Below are positions 61,025-64,000 of a stretch of DNA of 64,000 bases, piece after piece. The DNA is from Chitinophaga sp. GbtcB8 (GTDB lineage Bacteria > Bacteroidota > Bacteroidia > Chitinophagales > Chitinophagaceae): positions 122,069 through 186,068 of the forward strand of contig NZ_JAGXJN010000009.1 of NCBI RefSeq assembly GCF_019091455.1, written 5' to 3'. The translations under genes and the position numbers were made by a program. Numbering within the stretch: position 1 is the first letter of the stretch; every line of letters starts with the position of its first letter. The notes beneath the pieces are model-generated. The model was not told where the DNA came from, searched no databases, and worked only from the letters and a program-made list of their open reading frames with translations.

Positions 61025-61618
61025 ATGTCTCCACGTACATTATCAGACCACGAGTTATGGAATGCCATTCTGCAGGGTGGGCATAGTGCCTTTTCAATGT
61101 TATTTGACAGATATTGGGCCAGCGTGTACACCACGGTATACAGCTACGTGAAAGACGAGACCATCAGTAAGGAGATCACCCATGATATTTTTCTGAACAT
61201 CTGGCTGAAACGGGAACAGCTGCAGATCCTTTCATTCTCCGCTTACCTGCGCGCTGCAGGACGGTACCATGTATACAAATATATGAAGCAGGCAAAGGCC
61301 ATCCCGGTTACCTACAGCGCCACGCTGGAAGAATCAGCTGATCTTGTTTGCCGTAACCAGGGCGATGAGAACCTGGGCTACCTGGAGCTCAGGAATAATA
61401 TTGATGAACATTTAATGGAATTGCCTAAGCGCTGCCGGGAGGTTTTTATTTTAAGCAGGCAGCAGCACCTGACCAATGACCAGATTGCGGGAAAGCTGGG
61501 CATTTCCAAGAGGACAGTAGAAAATCAATTGACCCATGCATTGCATCATTTAAGGGTGATGCTGAAGAATATTTCAATAGGCATTTTTACGTGGCTGCTG
61601 TTTGTATGGCTGTGTTGA
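61025..61618 (+). CDS. ECF RNA polymerase sigma factor
   Basis: This 197-residue sigma factor has a region 2 at about 20-90 (FSMLFDRYWASVYTTVYSYVKDETISKEITHDIFLNIW) and region 4 at about 125-180 (ELPKRCREVFILSRQQHLTNDQIAGKLGISKRTVENQLTHALHHLR). A short hydrophobic C-terminal tail (ISIGIFTWLLFVWLC) is common in Bacteroidota FecR-partner sigma factors. It is transcribed away from the FecR gene and should turn on the STN-SusC operon. TACCTTTA at about 61006, near the -7 consensus, lies about 15 bases before the start. Confidence 0.94.
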   Translation: MSPRTLSDHELWNAILQGGHSAFSMLFDRYWASVYTTVYSYVKDETISKEITHDIFLNIWLKREQLQILSFSAYLRAAGRYHVYKYMKQAKAIPVTYSATLEESADLVCRNQGDENLGYLELRNNIDEHLMELPKRCREVFILSRQQHLTNDQIAGKLGISKRTVENQLTHALHHLRVMLKNISIGIFTWLLFVWLC

Positions 61619-61626
61619 TTCCAAAA

Positions 61627-61715
61627 TCTTCCCCATCATTTCAGATTCTTCCCCAAATTGTTTGATACTTTCCCGGTAAATATTATCTTTGTTACTAAGA
61701 TACTTATTTAATAAG
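61627..61715 (+). promoter_or_regulatory. Promoter and candidate MarR operator for the rph operon
   Basis: TTTG at 61661-61664, 19 bases, then TATCTTTG at 61684-61691 is an exact Bacteroidota promoter. A perfect 13-base palindrome CTTATTTAATAAG (61703-61715) lies between it and the MarR ATG, the place of an autoregulatory operator. Upstream, TCTTCCCCA occurs at 61627 and 61647, with a weaker ACTTTCCCG at 61667, each 20 bases apart. Confidence 0.65.
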
Positions 61716-61722
61716 ATAAAAT

Positions 61723-62178
61723 ATGGATAGCGAACTAATCACCCTCATAAGAAGATTGAGCCAGCAATATGCATATTCCTCCCTTCAAATGCACGAAGGC
61801 ATTGCCCGGAAGGCGGGGCTTCCGGGGACGGACCATAAGTATTTAGGATTTTTAATAGAAAAGGGGCAAATGACAGCTGGTGAGCTTGCAACTTTAACCG
61901 GCCTGACAACCGGTGCGGTTACCGGTTTAATAGACCGGTTTGAAAAGAAAAAGCTGGTGAAAAGGCGGTTTGCTGAAGACGACCGGCGGAAGGTTATTAT
62001 TGAGCCCATCACTAAAAATATAATGGCGCTTTTTGCGCCGCTTTACAAAGACTTCCGGGGTAAGTCAGAAGAACTTATAGGGTCCTTTTCAAACAAGGAA
62101 ACTAAAGTCCTTGAAACCTACTTTTTAAAAGCAATTGAAATAATGAATGAAACAATAGATGATCTCAAGAATAAATAA
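61723..62178 (+). CDS. MarR-family transcriptional regulator
   Basis: This 151-residue winged-helix regulator has the MarR recognition helix region GQMTAGELATLTGLTTGAVTGLIDRFEKKKLVKRRFAEDDRRKVIIE with the DRR wing. Helices at both ends form the dimer interface. It lies 17 bases upstream of a rifamycin phosphotransferase gene and shares its promoter. It probably represses both and releases on binding a small molecule, possibly a rifamycin-like compound; this is inference. A palindrome just ahead of the start is the likely operator. Confidence 0.93.
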   Translation: MDSELITLIRRLSQQYAYSSLQMHEGIARKAGLPGTDHKYLGFLIEKGQMTAGELATLTGLTTGAVTGLIDRFEKKKLVKRRFAEDDRRKVIIEPITKNIMALFAPLYKDFRGKSEELIGSFSNKETKVLETYFLKAIEIMNETIDDLKNK

Positions 62179-62195
62179 TCATTAATACACAAAAT

Positions 62196-64000
62196 ATGAG
62201 CGCTTACATACTTGGTTTTCAGGAAACCGGCAAAACAAAGCTGGCGCTGACCGGCGGCAAAGGCGCCAACCTGGGAGAACTATCCAGGATTGAGGGTATA
62301 CAGGTGCCCGGCGGTTTTTGCGTTACTACGGAAGCATATAAAGAGATCATTGGAAATAACAGAACGTTTAATTCACTGCTGGACCAGCTGAGTGTTCTGA
62401 AAGCAGATAACAGGAAAGATATTGGTGAAACCAGTGCAAAGATCCGGAAGCTGATCGAAGCAATAACTATTCCGGAAGGCATCAGTAAGGAGATCACCCG
62501 GCAGCTTGAACAGCTTGGTGAAGGAAATGCTTATGCCGTACGTTCCAGCGCCACAGCAGAGGATCTTCCAAACGCCTCCTTTGCAGGCCAGCAGGACACT
62601 TATCTGAACATCACCGGCAAAAAGGCTATCCTGGAATATATCAGCAAATGCTGGGCATCCCTGTTCACAGACAGAGCGGTAACCTACCGTTTGCAAAATG
62701 GATTTGACCATACAAAGGTGCATCTGTCTGTAGTTATTCAGAAAATGGTCTTCCCGCAGGTGGCAGGCATTTTGTTTACTGCGGATCCGGTTACTGGCAA
62801 CAGGAAAGTGTTATCTATTGATGCCAGCTTTGGATTAGGTGAAGCGTTGGTATCCGGTCTGGTGAATGCTGATATTTATAAAGTGCGGAGTGCTGAGGTG
62901 ATTGACAAGAAGATAGCCACCAAGAAATTAGCTATTTATGCTTTCAAGGATGGCGGTACCGAACAACAGGAAATACCGTCCGAGATGCAGTCTAAGCAGG
63001 CGCTGACGGATGAGCAGATCCTGCAGCTTGCGCGCATTGGCCGAAAGATCGAAGAACATTTCGGCGCCCCGCAGGATATTGAATGGTGTTTGGCAGATGG
63101 TACATTTTATATTGTCCAGAGCAGGCCAATCACTACTTTTTTTCCCCTTCCTGAAGCAAATGACCAGCAGAACCGTGTGTATGTATCTGTGGGCCATCAG
63201 CAAATGGTGACAGATCCTATTAAACCACTGGGGATCTCTGTTTGGATGTTAACAGGTAACCGGGCTATGTTTAAAACCGCTGCCGGAAGGCTGTTTGTAG
63301 ATATTACGATGGGCCTGTCTTCGGTGGCCGGCCGGCAAAATTTACTGGGTGTTTTAGGGCACTCCGGTCCGCTTATAAAAGACGCGCTTACTACCATCAT
63401 AGAGCGCGATTTTATAAAACTGGACCCCAATGACAAAAACCAGCCAGGGCCCATTAAAAGCCATATAGGTATGTCGTCTGCAGATATTCTGGCAGAAGCA
63501 GGAGACGATCCGGCAATTGTTGCTCATTTGATTCAGAGTAGTAAGACATCGTTAGCAGATTTAAAAAATAAGATCCAAACGAAATCAGAAGAGGATGTAT
63601 TTGATTGCATCCTGGAAGATACGCAGCACCGGCGGCAGCTTGCGTCTGATCAGAAAAATTTGAGTGTGATCATGGCCGGCATCCATGCTTCAGCATGGAT
63701 CAATGAAAAAAAGAATGAGTGGTTAGGTGAAAAAAATGTAGCAGACACACTTTCTCTGTCTGTACCTAACAACGTTACTTCTGAAATGGGTATGGCGCTG
63801 CTGGATGTTGCAGATGTGATCCGTCCCTACCCGGAAATAATTAAGTACCTGCAACAGGTAAAGGATGATAACTTCCTGAACGAGCTGCTGCAATTCAAAG
63901 GCGGGCAGCAGGTGCGGGATGTTATTGCTGCTTACCTCGACAAATATGGGATGCGGTGTGCCGGGGTGTTCCATATCACAAGTACACGCTGGTGCGGAAG
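62196..64000 (+). CDS. rph: Rifamycin-inactivating phosphotransferase, incomplete
   Basis: The frame is open to the right edge (601 codons of an expected about 865). It starts at ATG 62196, 17 bases after the MarR stop. The N-terminal ATP-binding domain (about 1-320) shows LTGGKGANLGELSRIEGIQVPGGFCVTT, YAVRSSATAEDLPNASFAGQQDTYLN, GILFTADPVTGNRKVLSIDASFGLGEALVSG and DIEWCLADGTFYIVQSRPI. The start of the rifamycin-binding domain follows. The phospho-relay histidine domain is beyond the window. Rph enzymes use ATP to phosphorylate the ansa hydroxyl of rifamycins, so this is a resistance determinant. PEP synthase is the nearest alternative, but the sequence fits Rph better from its first residues on. 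Confidence 0.9.
   Translation, partial: MSAYILGFQETGKTKLALTGGKGANLGELSRIEGIQVPGGFCVTTEAYKEIIGNNRTFNSLLDQLSVLKADNRKDIGETSAKIRKLIEAITIPEGISKEITRQLEQLGEGNAYAVRSSATAEDLPNASFAGQQDTYLNITGKKAILEYISKCWASLFTDRAVTYRLQNGFDHTKVHLSVVIQKMVFPQVAGILFTADPVTGNRKVLSIDASFGLGEALVSGLVNADIYKVRSAEVIDKKIATKKLAIYAFKDGGTEQQEIPSEMQSKQALTDEQILQLARIGRKIEEHFGAPQDIEWCLADGTFYIVQSRPITTFFPLPEANDQQNRVYVSVGHQQMVTDPIKPLGISVWMLTGNRAMFKTAAGRLFVDITMGLSSVAGRQNLLGVLGHSGPLIKDALTTIIERDFIKLDPNDKNQPGPIKSHIGMSSADILAEAGDDPAIVAHLIQSSKTSLADLKNKIQTKSEEDVFDCILEDTQHRRQLASDQKNLSVIMAGIHASAWINEKKNEWLGEKNVADTLSLSVPNNVTSEMGMALLDVADVIRPYPEIIKYLQQVKDDNFLNELLQFKGGQQVRDVIAAYLDKYGMRCAGVFHITSTRWCG

Noticed and set aside
62373..62723. Minus-strand frames within rph
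   Set aside because: Antisense to the ATP-binding domain of the phosphotransferase.
1..64000. Possible CRISPR array, prophage or insertion sequence
   Set aside because: No regularly spaced identical repeats, no integrase or transposase, and no tRNA-flanked insertion were seen on reading both strands.

Overview
The window looks like a chromosomal segment of a Bacteroidota member, most likely Chitinophagaceae (Chitinophaga-like). The basis is two SusC/SusD pairs, a FecR/ECF sigma system with an STN-domain SusC, LytS/LytTR two-component genes, FtsX/MacB-type permeases, DUF3823 and GxGYxYP proteins, and promoters of the TTG-N19/20-TAnnTTTG type. I see no rRNA, tRNA, CRISPR array, transposase or phage gene. 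The assignment is by family recognition only; no search was run.

Layout. 1-6139 (minus): a tightly packed run of two uncharacterised lipoproteins, an OmpR-type response regulator, its histidine kinase and a TonB-dependent receptor cut by the window edge. 6140-7543: a palindrome-rich intergenic region, two small unknown proteins and a GreA/Rnk-like protein. 7546-12187: a PchR/YbtA-type AraC regulator divergent from two fused ABC exporters that resemble YbtP/YbtQ siderophore transporters. 12209-16040: a Crp/Fnr regulator, a quinone-oxidoreductase-like enzyme with a DoxX-like partner, a GlxA-type regulator, an SRPBCC protein and a truncated second copy of it. 16227-18605: a MacB/FtsX permease.

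18607-33788 is polysaccharide utilisation locus (PUL) 1. On the minus strand it runs SusC, SusD, a GH39-like hydrolase, a GH106-type rhamnosidase, an L-arabinose/L-fucose isomerase-like enzyme and a second GH106-type rhamnosidase. A divergent AraC regulator sits next to SusC. A strong terminator-like hairpin lies inside the operon between the GH39-like and first GH106 genes. A GxGYxYP protein flanks it (33814-35868). 36244-47677 holds small membrane and regulatory genes, a LytS/LytTR pair and a complete RND efflux operon (TolC, adaptor, permease). 47954-48766 is a methyltransferase.

48923-61618 is PUL 2: a GH78-like rhamnosidase, an unassigned hydrolase-like protein, DUF3823, SusD, an STN-SusC, FecR and a divergent ECF sigma factor. 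The two PULs use different regulatory logic: AraC with a SusC lacking STN, against sigma/FecR with an STN-SusC. Both carry putative rhamnosidases, which suggests rhamnose-rich plant or microbial glycans as substrates. The window ends with a MarR regulator and a rifamycin phosphotransferase (rph, incomplete) behind a well-formed promoter with a palindrome at the expected operator position.

The least explained parts are the lipoprotein/two-component/receptor operon at the left edge, the nested palindromes at 6194-6430, and the 724-residue hydrolase-like protein at 51276-53450.
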